From assembly GCA_030762935.1 (NCBI GenBank), contig CM060900.1, positions 438,317,259-438,381,258 on the forward strand: DNA of 64,000 bases. The letters are read 5' to 3'. Positions 49,222-60,894 of this stretch are shown one piece after another. This stretch comes from Hymenopus coronatus (taxonomy: Eukaryota; Arthropoda; Insecta; Mantodea; Hymenopodidae). Made by a program: the position numbers and the translations under genes. Position 1 is the stretch's first letter, and each line of letters opens with the position of its first letter. The notes beneath the pieces were generated by a model. It ran no database searches. It was given only the letters and a program-made list of their open reading frames with translations, and was not told the DNA's origin.

Positions 49222-50682
49222 CAGGGGTTGTTAAACTTTCCATACCTGGAGCCACATTAACCTTCGGAGAATAAATCATGGGCGAAGCCGTATTACATTT
49301 AAGATAGGAACCATAAACTCGCAGTCATTAGGTACACAGATCAAATTAGTTTTCAAACAGTACTTAATTGAACTAAAGTGCATGCTTAGATATTTATAAC
49401 TGATGTAATTCAATGCTAAACAAATGATTACTCTGTAGTCTTTCATTCATAGTCTCATGACAATGTAACTAGTAGGCATTATATACAGGATGTCCACAGA
49501 AATATTCCCCTGTTATAAATAGGTGTAGCGTCGCTATCGTTTGCTGGATTTATACCAATTGGTGTCATTAGAAATATAAATTTAAACAGTTTTAGGAGGT
49601 GTGCAATTGCAAACAACGGCTGGCAGCACAAGAAGAAGAAAAAACACGTCTCCGTTATTTCTTTTGTCATTGTTTGTGATCATAAAATGGAGTCAAATTG
49701 CGTTCTATGAGCTGAAGGTTAAATTTTCAAATTGGTAAGATTTCTACTGCATCATCAATGTTACAGTGGCATGGCATCTCGCTATACGGGATGCTGAATG
49801 AGCAACTTGCAAGAAGATGGATTGTGCGCGATGAAAATCAAGATAAGGTCTTCTGCAGCTGGCCTCCAGGGTCTCCTGAGCTGACCGTTTGTGACTTTTC
49901 GTGAGATCACATCACACATCCCACCACTATCTCGAAATCTGCAAAAGCTCCGATTTGGTATCACTGCTGCCATCGAGTCACTGTAGATATGTTGGAACGC
50001 GAGTGGCACGAGTGAGAATATTGCTTTCATATCTGCAGCGTGTCACTTGGAGCACACCTTCAGTGTATTTGAAATAGGCACTAAAATGTTTAAAGGTATC
50101 TTTCTAATGATACCAATGTCATGTAAATCCAGCAACTGACTGCAACGCAATGACTGTTTATACCTGGGGATTGTTTTCTTCAACACTGTTACATGAAGTA
50201 TCCTTTCGTTAATAGCTGTTCATATTCAAAGAATGAAACGTATATTTCCAAGCTACAAGTATAGATATTCATGGTTATAATTTTGCGCTGCATATCATTA
50301 AGGTCTTTAAAATATATTCATTAGTCACAGCTTTCGTACATATAGATTTGACATACAATTTCATTTTTGAAAACGCGTTTAGAGATATACGTTGATGCGA
50401 ACTGTGATATTAGTCCTCGTGCAAAGTCTCAAATATGAAATGTTTCATTCAGCGGACTGTTGTAAAGGTCAACTAATCTAAGTTCCTTGATTTTTTTCTT
50501 CAGGTGGTCATTACACTGCATATCAAATAAAAATGTCGGCACTTAATTGTGAAAAATTGTTCAGAATGCGTGAATAATTATTATTCTAATATAGGCGCTC
50601 TATTTCTTTCCATGTGTATTCTTTCAAATCTGTAGACGAGCTAATTAAAAGCAACTCGCGGGCCGTAGTTTGGCAAAGCCTG
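49222..50682. mobile_element. hAT-type non-autonomous transposon with a nested element
   Basis: The ends CAGGGGTTGTTAAACTTTCC and (rc) CAGGCTTTGCCAAACTACGG match the general hAT pattern. An 8-bp duplication flanks them (TTCTAGTA 49214-49221, TTCTAGCA 50683-50690; one mismatch). About half of the length is the 49486-50188 insertion. No hAT transposase reading frame or BED finger is visible. Confidence 0.8.
49486..50188 (+). mobile_element. Tc1/mariner-like (IS630-type) element remnant nested in the hAT element
   Basis: A + strand stretch around 49855-50055 encodes WPPGSPELTVCDF, a stop, then a segment resembling the usual tail TVDMLERE...GAHLQ. This is the third catalytic Asp block and C-terminus of an insect DDE transposase. 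Ends are inverted repeats: CAGGATGTCCACAGAAATAT and (rc) CAGTGTTGAAGAAAACAATC, both continuing into CCCC-(T)ATAAA. A TA precedes the left end. Minus-strand frames over the region are shadows. N-terminal and first catalytic regions are missing. Confidence 0.75.
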
Positions 50683-50726
50683 TTCTAGCACATACATTTT
50701 GTACATCCCGTTTAGTTTTCAATATA

Positions 50727-51596
50727 CAGGGTTACTACAAAAGAAATAGACAACTTCAACTGCCTGTAAAACAAAAACTATTAGAGATAGCAACCTAATT
50801 ATTTTGGAGGTATGTTGAGAAACTCTCAAAGTTTTGTTTGTTACTATTGGTAACGCTGTAGTGTTTTGTTTGTTGTTGCAAAAGCTGAAATGGCGGAAAA
50901 TCCTGTGGAAAAGGCATATTGCGTGTTGGAATTTGCTAGAACGCAATCAGCAACTGTTGTCCAACGACATTTTAGAACACGTTACCACAAAACGCCACCG
51001 ACTAGACAGTCAATCTACGACTGGTATAGAAAATTCGAGACAACGGGATGTTTGTGCAAAGGGAAGAGCTCGGGAAGACCAACGTTGGACGTGTTCTTTC
51101 TGCCTACATAAGAAGCCCACAGAAATCGACATCTAGGGCAAGCATGCAATTACAAATTCCACAGTAAACTGTATGGAAAATCTTGCGGAAGCGACTGCGC
51201 ATGATGCCTTACAGATTACAGATGTTGCAGTTTCTGAGTGAAGAAGATAAGGTCATACGCCGTGATTTTCGCATCGACATGTTGCGACATGATGAAGACG
51301 ATGCTGGTTTTTGTGAGCGCATCATTTCATTTTTGTGGTAACATGTTCTAAAATGTCGTTGGATAACAGTTGCTGATTGCGTTCTGGAAAATTCCAACCC
51401 GCAATATGCCTTTTCAACAGGATTTTCCGTCATTTCAGCTTCTGCAATAACAAACAAAACACTACAGCGTTACCAATAGTAACAAAAAAAACTTTGAGAG
51501 TTTTTCAACATAACTCCAAAATAATTAGGTTGCTATCTGTAATAGTTTTTGTTTTACAGGCAGTTGAAGTTGTCTATTTCTTTTGTAGTAACCCTG
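50727..51596 (+). mobile_element. foldback Tc1/mariner-like (IS630-type) transposon with the transposase start region in both arms
   Basis: A TA duplication (50725-50726, 51597-51598) flanks an 870-bp element starting CAGGGTTACTACAAAAGAAA and ending in its complement. The arms are about 265 bp (50727-50992 and 51331-51596), near-identical and inverted. The left arm carries a transposase start at 50890: MAENPVEKAYCVLEFARTQS, then RQSIYDWYRKFETTGCLCKG, a helix-turn-helix typical of insect DDE elements. The central part continues, frameshifted, as SRASMQLQIPQ*TVWKILRK and LSEEDKVIRRDF to GFCERIIS, just before the first catalytic Asp. There it meets an inverted copy of the 5' end, including MTENPVEKAYC on the minus strand (start near 51433). 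The rest of the transposase and the true 3' end are lost. It cannot encode an active enzyme, but both termini could still be recognised. Confidence 0.9.
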
Positions 51597-52574
51597 TATT
51601 TATCGAATGTAATTAAAATTAAACTACGATAAAATGACCCTTTAAGCCGTATAGTGCTGACTAGCAAATAGGCGCTGGTCTCAAGTATACCTTACCGCTA
51701 TGTCCTGAAGATAAAACGTCTATCATTATCGCTGTGTCTTCTTATATTCATACTTAAGGAATACCAACGAGAACATCTGTCTCTTAGTTTTAGGCAGCTC
51801 ACTGCAAAGAGGTTTTAGGAGAATATCATAGATTCAGCATGGTAAAGACGTGAAATAAAGAACAGAAATATGTGCAAAGATGTCAAAAGAAGATTAATAG
51901 ACTTTAGCCAACGGGAAATTTAATCTGATTGTAAAATTAAACCTTGTGTAAGTCTAGATAATGAAATAAAATTGAATTTGGATGTAGAATTATATGTACT
52001 TAACTTAGAAAGAAAGCAAATATCATGAATGGAATGATTTAGCTGGGAGACTGGAGAGCACAGAAAACAACTGACACTTCTGGCGGGAGAATTTTCCCAT
52101 ACTATATTGGCACATAATTTAGCGAAATGTGCACAATGGGTGACCCGGCATACAATTAAACTCAAAAATAAACTCTTCGGTCCGGCTAGAAGGAGATTGC
52201 ACGCTTAATGTCTTTGAAATCACGTTTGATTTGCACGGTCAAGAGGGAAAATGCGAATAACGACTTCCCATTTACTAAACAAAAAAAAATATACAAAAAG
52301 AGAAAGAAAGTAACAGAAAATTAATGATGGAAATGAATTAAATAATTTAAAAAGGGTAAGAATTAATTTGAAATTAATTAAATATTAAATTAATAAATAA
52401 TTATTAATGTAATATTTAAGTATATATGTTTCAAAGATAAAAAGTAAGAAATTATAATTGATAAATTTGTTCATTTGGACTATATGTCTTGGTATAAGAT
52501 ATTAGGTGCTAGGGTATCATATTGCAGATTTTTATTTTATTGAATTATGTTATATTGTTTTTAATTTTACTTTT

Positions 52575-53545
52575 CTCATCTAGTATCTGAAAATTAAAGC
52601 TAATAGCAAGGCAAATATAGCAAATGGTTAACTCCGCAAAAAATGTATTTTACATTGTGTGCTTCATTAAGATGTGCATTTGTGTGTATTAAGATCTTGT
52701 TTAATGGCGGTGCCGTGGCTGTATAGTTAAAAAACTCGTTTCTCACAAAGGATCCTACGGGACCGCATGTGGGATTTGTGGTGGACAAAGCGATGTCTGG
52801 GCTTCTTGTTTTTTTTTTTTTCTTTTTTTTTTTTCTTTTAGAATTCTCCGGTTTCCTCATCAATCATTCCACCACTACCGTATAATTACCTTTTCTTTCA
52901 TCCATTTCATCGTAATTTCATATCGTCTTCTTTCTCATTCGCATACCAGGCATCGGGCTGATCAACTTCCCGGACTAACCTCTCTCATCGAGAATCCATC
53001 TGCTCCTCAATAGGCATAACGCTCCAGGTGCTGGCCTGCAAGTCCTCCATATTAGCAGGGTAAACAGCGAAAGAAGAAGCTTTTGTTTATCTCTTATGGT
53101 TGACCATTTATGCAAAAGACGTTTAGAATAAAGAGAATTTCATAGAATATTCCCAGCTTAATTTTTCGTGAAAATATCTAAAGAATATGGTACTTTAATC
53201 AACATCGTTAAAGACACATTTTAGAAAATCAAAAGTTTAGAAAATGTTACCTTTTAAAAGTTAGTTTAGGCTGGAATATTTTTTTTCATCTTTATGTCAA
53301 ATCCTTTTAATATGGGGAACTTAAAATACCAGGTTTGGTTTTTCAACAGCTTTTAGCTTTTGAATTATGTATTTTGCAAACACACAAACGCACAGATGAA
53401 TCATTTTATAAAAATCTTGGGAGGGGTGGGGGTTAGGTGGCCTGAAAACATATATTTCTTGTAAAGTACCGACATCTAATTTTTAGGGGGAATACAATAA
53501 TTCCCCTTCGCAGTAGACAAGTAACACGTTTTTGTAGGAATAGTT
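52575..53545 (+). repeat. family W repeat, copy d (split by a SINE)
   Basis: The left part (52575-52703) has CTGAAAATTAAAGC and GGTTAACTCCGC. The right part from 53081 has TTTATCTCTTATGG, GAATATTCCCAGC, ATTATGTATTTTGC, ACACACAAACGCAC and GTACCGACATCTAATTTTTA. A SINE lies between, flanked by a 12-bp duplication. Confidence 0.75.
52704..53077 (+). mobile_element. tRNA-derived SINE, family A head with B-tail, inserted in family W copy d
   Basis: The head GCCGTGGCTGTATAGTTAAA is worn; the body GACCGCATGTGGGATTTGTG is clear; the tail has CCAGGCATCGGGCTGATC and CTGCAAGTCCTCC. A T-rich expansion sits at 52809-52838. The 12-bp flanks AGATCTTGTTTA (52692-52703) and AGCTTTTGTTTA (53078-53089) match 10 of 12. 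Confidence 0.85.
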
Positions 53546-54029
53546 TGTTGAAGCTATATAAAAACAAACAATAATAGATAGAGAACGTTATGTGAATGCA
53601 GCACATTACATTTATTATTATACATGTTGAATAACTTCTAACGCTTTTAGGAACAGGTCATGCTGTGCTTTACCAACACTTGCTGGCATCTGCAAATAAT
53701 ACAGAGCCGGCGGAATTTTCCCTCGCATTTGGTAGAAAGAGAGAGGAAATAATCTCCGGCAATTTATTTACAGAATAAAGAACAGGATATAGAAGTGAGT
53801 GCACGTCTCGCTAGATTCCATTAAAAAGCAAATGCACTGCTTTTGTGGTCACGCTTCACTGTAAGCTCTGTTTAATTTTAACTTCTATAGGCATAAACAG
53901 TTTCAGCGTAAAGAGTAATGCGGTAACTGTGAATTGATAGCAGCTTTTCTCTAAATTCAAGAACGCTACTCTGTAGAATTGTGTGGAGGGGCAAAAATGA
54001 AATAAAATAAACAAGCTGGTGTGTTCCGT

Positions 54030-54415
54030 CACAGGAGTATCTCCACCTGTTCCGCAAACGAATTATTCTTACACACGAATATACTTTTATCTACATCACG
54101 CTAATCGAGATAAACATTAGCAGAAATTGTTTTAATACTTGCATAGTCAAATCATTTATGAAAACAGATAAATAAAAATTACATGACATAATTATTCGTT
54201 TTAACGAGGTTATATTGTTTGTGTAGTGAGTTATTGTCTATCTATTAAGCATTATGTAGAAGTCATTCAGAATGAAGAGGACCTCAGAGGCTATTCCCAA
54301 AATATTCAACATATACATTTTATTTGCCATGTAATACATTTAGTATGCGGTATTTAAATCAAAATCATTAGAGCAATTTTTGAGAAAATCCAAACTTTCG
54401 AAAAATCCTAAGCAT
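54030..54415 (+). repeat. family W repeat, copy e (3'-truncated)
   Basis: It carries CTAATCGAGATAAACATTAG, GAATGAAGAGGACCTCAG, GAGGCTATTCCCAAAA and TTTTTGAGAAAATCC, then stops at the junction with the 54.4-kb SINE. Confidence 0.75.
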
Positions 54416-54418
54416 AGA

Positions 54419-54757
54419 TACCTGACGGCTACACACGAGCCTCGAGCCTCCAGGTTCTCCGAAGGGGCCCTAGCCCGAAAGTTCCGAAGACAGGTCCCGA
54501 TCGAGCGGCACCGTGACAACGCACGGAGTAAACCTCAATAGTGTGCAAACAACAACCCGCCGAACACCATCGCCCGGTCCTGAAACATATGACAAGGAAG
54601 TGTTGGGAACAGAAAAAGAAGGGCAGGAAAATTGAGGATTGTAATGAACTTTCTCAGCATTCGCGGTGTGACCCCTGAAGAAAACCTCCTGAAACAGGAA
54701 GGCCAGCTGCGGGATTCGAACGCATACGTTACCGTGACACCACCTCGTTCGGTCAAT
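54419..54757 (-). mobile_element. tRNA-derived SINE, family C variant
   Basis: The right end reads CACCACCTCGTTCGG with a box B complement CGGGATTCGAACG; CCGCCGAACACCATCGCC and CAGAAAAAGAAGGG follow leftwards. It truncates family W copy e at 54415. Confidence 0.78.
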
Positions 54758-54774
54758 AGGCGGTAATTTACCGA

Positions 54775-55085
54775 CTGAGTTGCTAGTCCAGCCTACGAGT
54801 GTTTGCTTCCACGAAGGATGAAAAGCTTTGGGGTCAGAATAATGTAGATCTTAAATACTTCAAATCCGGCAGAGGTGATGAATTTTTTGGGGCGTAAAAA
54901 TCCTTAGCATGGCTTCTTTAGGAAGGAAAATAAGCCCCTTGGTCCCGTGTTGTAGATTTAAGGCACGTAAAAGAACCTCAAACCTGATAAAGAGGCCTTT
55001 GAGCAAAATTAAGCGGTCTTTCACGCCCAACATAGAATGGGACGCTGAGAACCAGACAGTAAAAGATCATCCATAAACTGCACTA
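54775..55085. mobile_element. SINE-like repeat
   Basis: The sequence GGGGCGTAAAAATCCTTAGC, GGTCCCGTGTTGTAGATTTA, AGGCACGTAAAAGAACCTC looks like a dispersed SINE body I have met in arthropod genomes. No second copy here and no clear tRNA head, so orientation is left open. Confidence 0.45.
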
Positions 55086-55523
55086 AAGTTCCGTTTTATA
55101 CACTTCAATTAGCAGGTCGGCATGAATAGTTGGGTTGTATTTTTCTGTTAAACAATAATAGCGCTTATAGAAGCTGAGAAAGGTGCTGGAAATAACACGG
55201 CGTTGTCAACACGCGGCAGTGGCTGTACAATTACAGCTATGATAAGCGGCCGCATATTCTGCTTACTCGTCAATATTTGCATGTTTTCCATGTGTACCAA
55301 GTGCAGTACTTGCCATAGCGGGAACAGCTCGCGTTGTAAGCTGTGTGTGGTGAGTAACTAATCAGACAAATTATTGTCGTACCCACTAAGAAGCTTATGA
55401 AGTTCGCGTTTGTGAGGCGAGCATGGCATTTCATTAGCATACCGGTACACAAATGAATTTTACAGAGCACGCCGCCTTATTAAGAACGCCGCAATAGCTT
55501 TTGGGCTGGTTAACACTAATTAT

Positions 55524-55862
55524 GCCTAGCGAGACGGCCTCGCGGTAAGAATACTCGCATTCACAAGTCCCTGATTCGATTCTCTTCGACCATCACTCCG
55601 ACCTTGGGATTTTCGGTAGGCAAATATTGGGGTTCAAATATGGCTTTTGTGGCGAAGGCAGCGGTGCCGGAAGATGGGGCGGATGCTTGCTCAAGGAAAA
55701 GAGTATTCCTGTGGGCAATAGAGGGATGCTTGGTCAACATCTCCTTTATCACTAGGCAGCTCGAGCCTGGAACTATGAACGACTTCTGCGTTACTCGGTG
55801 GTTCCTTCACTTCATCCCTTCCTTCTGGCGAGTATTGAAAGAATGAATGAATGAATGAATAA
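55524..55862 (+). mobile_element. tRNA-derived SINE ending in (GAAT)n
   Basis: GACGGCCTCGCGGTAAGAAT and CCCTGATTCGATTC are box A and B-like. The body runs to TCATCCCTTCCTTCTGGCG and a GAATGAATGAAT end (55840-55862). Confidence 0.65.
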
Positions 55863-56040
55863 GTGTATTTATTGAAATAACAGTAGGCCTACATTGATCT
55901 TCATCAATTCCACGGGTCCACAGACCGTACGTGCTTTTGCAATACACAAATATTAAACAATATAAAAAAATTAAAAGAGTAAACACGAAAATAAAAGGAC
56001 GAAGATGTTCAAATACAGTCACTTAAACCGTATTCTGATG

Positions 56041-56219
56041 TTTTTTTTTTTTTGTAGTGTTTAACGCCCGCTTTAACTGATGATGCATGAAATGAAGATG
56101 GAGCACCGGTGGAATGCGATGGCGGGGGAAACCGGAGAACTCATATGTGGTCGCTTGGGATCGAACCGAGGCCGTCTAGGTGAGAGGCGAGTGATCTAAC
56201 CACTCAGCCTCGGCGTGGC
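56041..56219 (-). mobile_element. tRNA-derived SINE, family A, internally shortened
   Basis: The minus-strand head CGAGGCTGAGTGGTTAGATC lies at the right; TTTTTTTGTAGTGTTTAACG at the left is the tail. Flanks CCGTATTCTGATG (56028-56040) and CCGTATTTCGATG (56220-56232) form a 13-bp duplication with two differences. Confidence 0.88.
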
Positions 56220-56439
56220 CCGTATTTCGATGTATTAATGTACCCTATTATAGTGGACAAATACACTTAGGAGAAATATATACACACAATATTAACACCA
56301 CAACAAAAAAATGACCGAAAAGTAGTACCTAAAATATATGTAAAATATTATAACCATTTCTGTTTAACTCTTCATATCGCCCCCGCCTCTACCTTATTAT
56401 CAGCCTTCTCAGATCTCAGCTGTCTTGCCTTATGTAGAA

Positions 56440-57120
56440 ATTAACCTAGCCCGTCTCTGTCTTCCGTGCCTGCCAGTAGCGTCCAACATGCTTCTAACTC
56501 TACATTCGCAGCGGTAAAGGATCGCGGTAAATACCTTTCCCTCCATTCCTTCATACCTCTGCATCTTACCAAGATATGGGTCCACGACTCTTCGCAAATG
56601 GGGCAGATGCTCTTATCATTCTCACCAGTAATTTTTATGATCCAGGCAGGTTATAGTTACAATAGATCTATGTAGGGCACAGTGTACGAGATTTCCCCCT
56701 CCAATGTATGCATAACCATTACCTAGGAGTAGAGATAGGGCACTTTCGGAGGTGTCTTGGCACCGATCCAGTGAGAATATTGTAATACGCCCTCGAATGG
56801 GAGTTCCCGGAGGGAGGGATGAGGTGAGAGGAGACACCGGACGGCCAGAACCAGGAGCGACGTCATAGTAGCGACAGGGTCCCTACAGTTTCCAGATTGA
56901 TACGCCCCGAAAGTCGTACAGGTAGACCAAGTATCCCATCCCAACCTAGAGAGCCCAACGTCCTCCACAGCGGGCGGTTCATATATTGTGGCAGTCAACC
57001 GAAGGGATGGACCAAGTTCCACAGAGAGTATCCTTTCTCCCTGTCACGATACACTGAAACACCATCGCTGACACTTGTAACCCTGAAACAGACCAAACGG
57101 GCTGAAAGATGAATGAAATG
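56440..57120 (-). mobile_element. SINE-related repeat, family C variant body (no clear tRNA head)
   Basis: GGAGGGATGAGGTGAGAGGA, GGTCCCTACAGTTTCCAGAT and GTCACGATACACTGAAACAC match the 24-kb copy. The left part (56455-56740) has GTGCCTGCCAGTAG, also in the 20.1-kb hairpin, and AGATCTATGTAGGGCACAGT, also near 27590. Confidence 0.7.
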
Positions 57121-58029
57121 ATTAATAAAATTATATGAATGGGCAGAAAATTGTGCAGTCGTTGAAATAAATAATGTTCTTTATTTTTGTTCTCTGGTGT
57201 TTATGTAACTTGTCCCCAAAGATTTATTTGAAAACGTCAGTAGAAAGTGCCTAAAATTAAATAAGATATTCAAGTTGCCCACGTCCTTATCACATCATTC
57301 TACTATTGGCAGTAATTTCTTTCTACAAAAGCCATAGGACATAGATTGTTATTGGTATATGATGTACCAATGGTCAGCATCTCTCCATTGATAAATACAT
57401 GCCCATTCTTTCTTGACCCTTTCAATAAGATGCTTTTATTACGTGGCCTAAGTTTCAAAACACACTGTCCTGCAGTCTAGCCCACAAACGCTGAAAAATA
57501 TTAGGAGACTTTGCAGGTTAACTATTCTTAATGTCATTAAATTAATATCAAATGAATGAATGACGTATTCTACGATAAAGTCTTGCCAACGTTAATTTAT
57601 TAGAACACACTAAATAATGTATTTTAAACTGATGATAACATTATTTCATAAAATATCCATAGGAACAAGAAACTTTGGGTCTATTCTGTATAAGATCAAA
57701 CGCAAAAGTTGTGCGTGAACTCTTTATTTAAATCAGGGCTATTTTGTTAAGACTCAATTTATTCCAGGAAAATATATATCTGGTGTACCTAGTATAATCA
57801 TACATTTTGGTTATTTCCAAGGTTAGTAGGAGGAATTTAAGTTAGATTAATATGTGTTATTAAACTTAAATTTCTTGCTGCTGGATTGTCATGTAGTGCA
57901 CTGATTCTTTGTCTGCCAATCGCCGCTTACTTCACTAGAATTTCTTCAGTGAGTTAGTAATTATAGGAATGACAGAATTGGCCTGAACGTGTACCTGTTC
58001 ACTCTCTAAATGAATTGCACTTTTAAATA

Positions 58030-58290
58030 CAGGGTTACTACAAATGATTCATTTTTTTTCAAAATGCTTTATTTTCCAAAGTATTTATTACACGTACAAT
58101 TATGATTGATACATAAAAAAACCATAATCTTACTAAGTTTCTCCTCACACTCTACAAATGTTCTATGTGTTCCCCTTGGTTAACACAACATATGTCCAAG
58201 CGGTAGCCCAGTTCATTCTATACATACTGTAGCATCGTTCTGCTACCGTTTTGTTGTTTCGTCACTATTTTGTGAAGGCACTAAACTCGT
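58030..58290 (-). mobile_element. 3' end fragment of a Tc1/mariner-like (IS630-type) element
   Basis: TA then CAGGGTTACTACAAATG at 58028-58046 is the same terminus as the 50.7-kb foldback element. Reading minus from about 58262, a frame encodes NELGYRLDICCVNQGEHIEH and a stop, the standard C-terminus of this transposase group. Upstream sequence is not recognisable, so the copy is truncated near 58290. Confidence 0.75.
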
Positions 58291-58384
58291 TTTGCCAACT
58301 GGTGCAGCCAATGTAAATATGGTGAGTTTGCAGTTCCTCTTTCATTTCATTTATTCAAAACAGTCTACTGAGCTTATAGAACAT

Positions 58385-59350
58385 ACAGGAAAAGTTTCAC
58401 GTTCTTAGATTGAAAATTTTACCGTCCTATACCACTTGGGTGGATGTAAAACAAGTTAAAAAAATCTTGTGTTACTCTCACATGACTTTCTCTAACTGTT
58501 CTAAAAACAAAGTTCTTACAAAAATGTTTCTTCTTACTACACCAATCGAGATAGGCGCTAGCAGAATGTACCTACTTATTACTTAGGTTCTTATAAGTAG
58601 AAGGAAGCTAAAGGAACGCTTCATGCTAAAGCGATAGTCAATTTTTTAAAAGCTATCGTTATGCGACTGTCATTGAAATTCTCTTCTTTGCTTGGCCAGG
58701 AGTAAAACAAAAGAAAAACAGACACGTCCTATCTGAGAAAAGTATATAAGTCTTTTAAAATGTAATAAACATTTAAAAAATATTTAAAGGAATATCTTTG
58801 GAACGGTCAGCTCCACAATAAAAAAGTGATTATGACATAAATTGTTTGTTTTAACGAGATCTACATTTTTGTGTAAGTTTTTGTCTATTACTTACGGTTT
58901 CCTAGTTATGCAAAATTCAAACAAAATTATCCAGAATGAACAGGACTTCAGAAACTATTCCCGGAAAATTCAAAATATGCATTTTATTTATGAGATAAAT
59001 AGGTGCAATATAAGGTATTTTAATGAAAATCGTTAGTCATTTTTGAAAAAAGCAAATTTTCAAATTTTTTCCCATGTGAAGGGTAGTTTGGGGTCAGAGG
59101 ATTTTCTTGAAAATCTTCGTATCGCATGCTTGAATTTCCAAGTTTCGTATTAAACGATCTTTTAGTTTTTGAGCTCTGCTGTCCATAGTCACACACATGC
59201 ACACACGGACTTTTTTTATAATTGTTTTTTTTGGACTCAGGGGAGATCAAAACATATATTTCCGGTCAAATCTCGGTAACGAATTTTTTGTTGGATACAA
59301 TACCTTCTCTATACACTATGCACATAGTACGTGTAGAGAAAGTAAAAGTG
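58385..59350 (+). repeat. family W repeat, copy f
   Basis: Full landmark order from CACATGACTTTCTC and TTCTTATAAGTAGAAGG to TTTCCGGTCAAATCTCGG and ACATAGTACGTGTAGAGAAA. Its CA tract is short and mixed (59185-59205). Confidence 0.8.
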
Positions 59351-59749
59351 TAGAAAGATGTACTTAAGAGGCATATAATATCAGCAGGTCCATAGGGTGA
59401 ATACCTGTGAGCCCCCTTAAAAAAGCATATTACATTATTACCGCACTCATGATTCAGTGTTAAGCTAGCTAACTGTAGAACTGCGGACTTTCTGATATTG
59501 CCACCATCCAACGGTACTAAAGTTTATTGCTTCCGCAATCGCCAGAACTATCGATTCATCCAGGAAGAGGGTACGTTCAAAGTTCGGCAGTGAAACAAAC
59601 GCACTACGTTTTGCTAAAGTTTGCTTTTTAGTATTACACACACACGCACACAGACGCCGCACGCACACACACAAAAACATGTAGCTCATTGGGATCTTAA
59701 GTTTTGGGTTAGTTGGAATATTCTTAGTTTTTCTCTCTCCCAGGTCATA

Positions 59750-60190
59750 AATCTAGCCCACACGAGACCTCAATTAGACTAGGCACCAACAATGGAAGAC
59801 ACCAAATCAAAAAATCGTATGTACTCCATTTACATGACTTTTCTACATACTCTGCAAACAAATCACCTACAAAAGATTGTGTTTCTTTCTACTTCATGCT
59901 AATTGAGCTAACTATTAGCAGAATGGTCGTATTACTTAGTTCCTTATAAGTAAATGGGAAATAAGGGAATACACTAGGTTAAACCGATAGTCAAATGTTT
60001 AAAAAGCGGTCATTATGCGATTGCCATTTAAGTCCGCTTCTTTGTATGACCAGGAGTAAAACAAAGAAACACGAGCTACTTTCTGTTTAAGAAACGTATA
60101 AATATTTTAAAATTAAAACCAATAACAAGGAAATCTGGAAAATAGTTAGCTCCACAGTTAAAATGTGTAAGTCATAAGTTCTGCACATAA
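59750..60190 (+). repeat. family W repeat, copy g (5' half only)
   Basis: CTCCATTTACATGACTTTTC, CTAATTGAGCTAACTATTAG, GTTCCTTATAAGTAAATGGG and TTTGTATGACCAGGAG match the left half of other copies. Similarity ends about 60190. Confidence 0.75.
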
Positions 60191-60894
60191 ATTACATTAT
60201 TATTAGGCAGAATAAACTTGTAGTAAATATACAGCTTAGTGCTAGATATCAGCACCTTTCGCTAGATACCAGTGAAGAAGATTATAGTATAGAGTAGGAA
60301 GCGGCTGGATACCAGTTGTAAAGTTGCTGGTTTACCAATAACATTTTAGTTTTACAATAATTTGCTTTATTGTATTACATTTTAATGTATTTACGCCTTA
60401 ATTTTTCTTTTTATATTCTAGATCCTTGTTTACTGCTTTCAATTTAGTTTTTAGATTAGTTAATAATCCGAAAAAATTATGTAATAAATAAAAGTTGTAA
60501 TGCTTGTTTTTGGAAATAAATTTAAAATGTGAATACATGCCCCGGTATAGTTACCTGGGTGCCGGAGTACTATATTCTGATTTTATTTATTTATTTTATT
60601 TGTACATACGAGCTAGAGCAAGTAAACATCAACTTCATCAGTTTTTAATGCTATTTTTATTTTTGCGAACAGTGCCAAGGAGACGCTTCAAACTAAAGAA
60701 AGGAGTTAGGGAGGAAGAACTTTGCAGTAACAATTGCAACAGCCAAAGTTTCATGTCACTCTGTGGTTAGTGCGGTGAGGTGAAGCTAAGGCAAGGTTTT
60801 ATACTGGCAAAGACACACTATAATAACCGTATTATACGTTAAAGAGAACGGTAAAATGAATCGAAGAAGAGGCACGTACAGTCAAATAAAAAAA

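Noticed and set aside
49782..50030. Minus-strand 82-codon open frame
   Set aside because: The + strand of the same bases encodes the recognisable transposase block WPPGSPELTVCDF, so the minus frame is a shadow.
50834..51136. Two overlapping open frames as possible host genes
   Set aside because: They are frames of the foldback transposon's transposase start and its frameshifted shadow.
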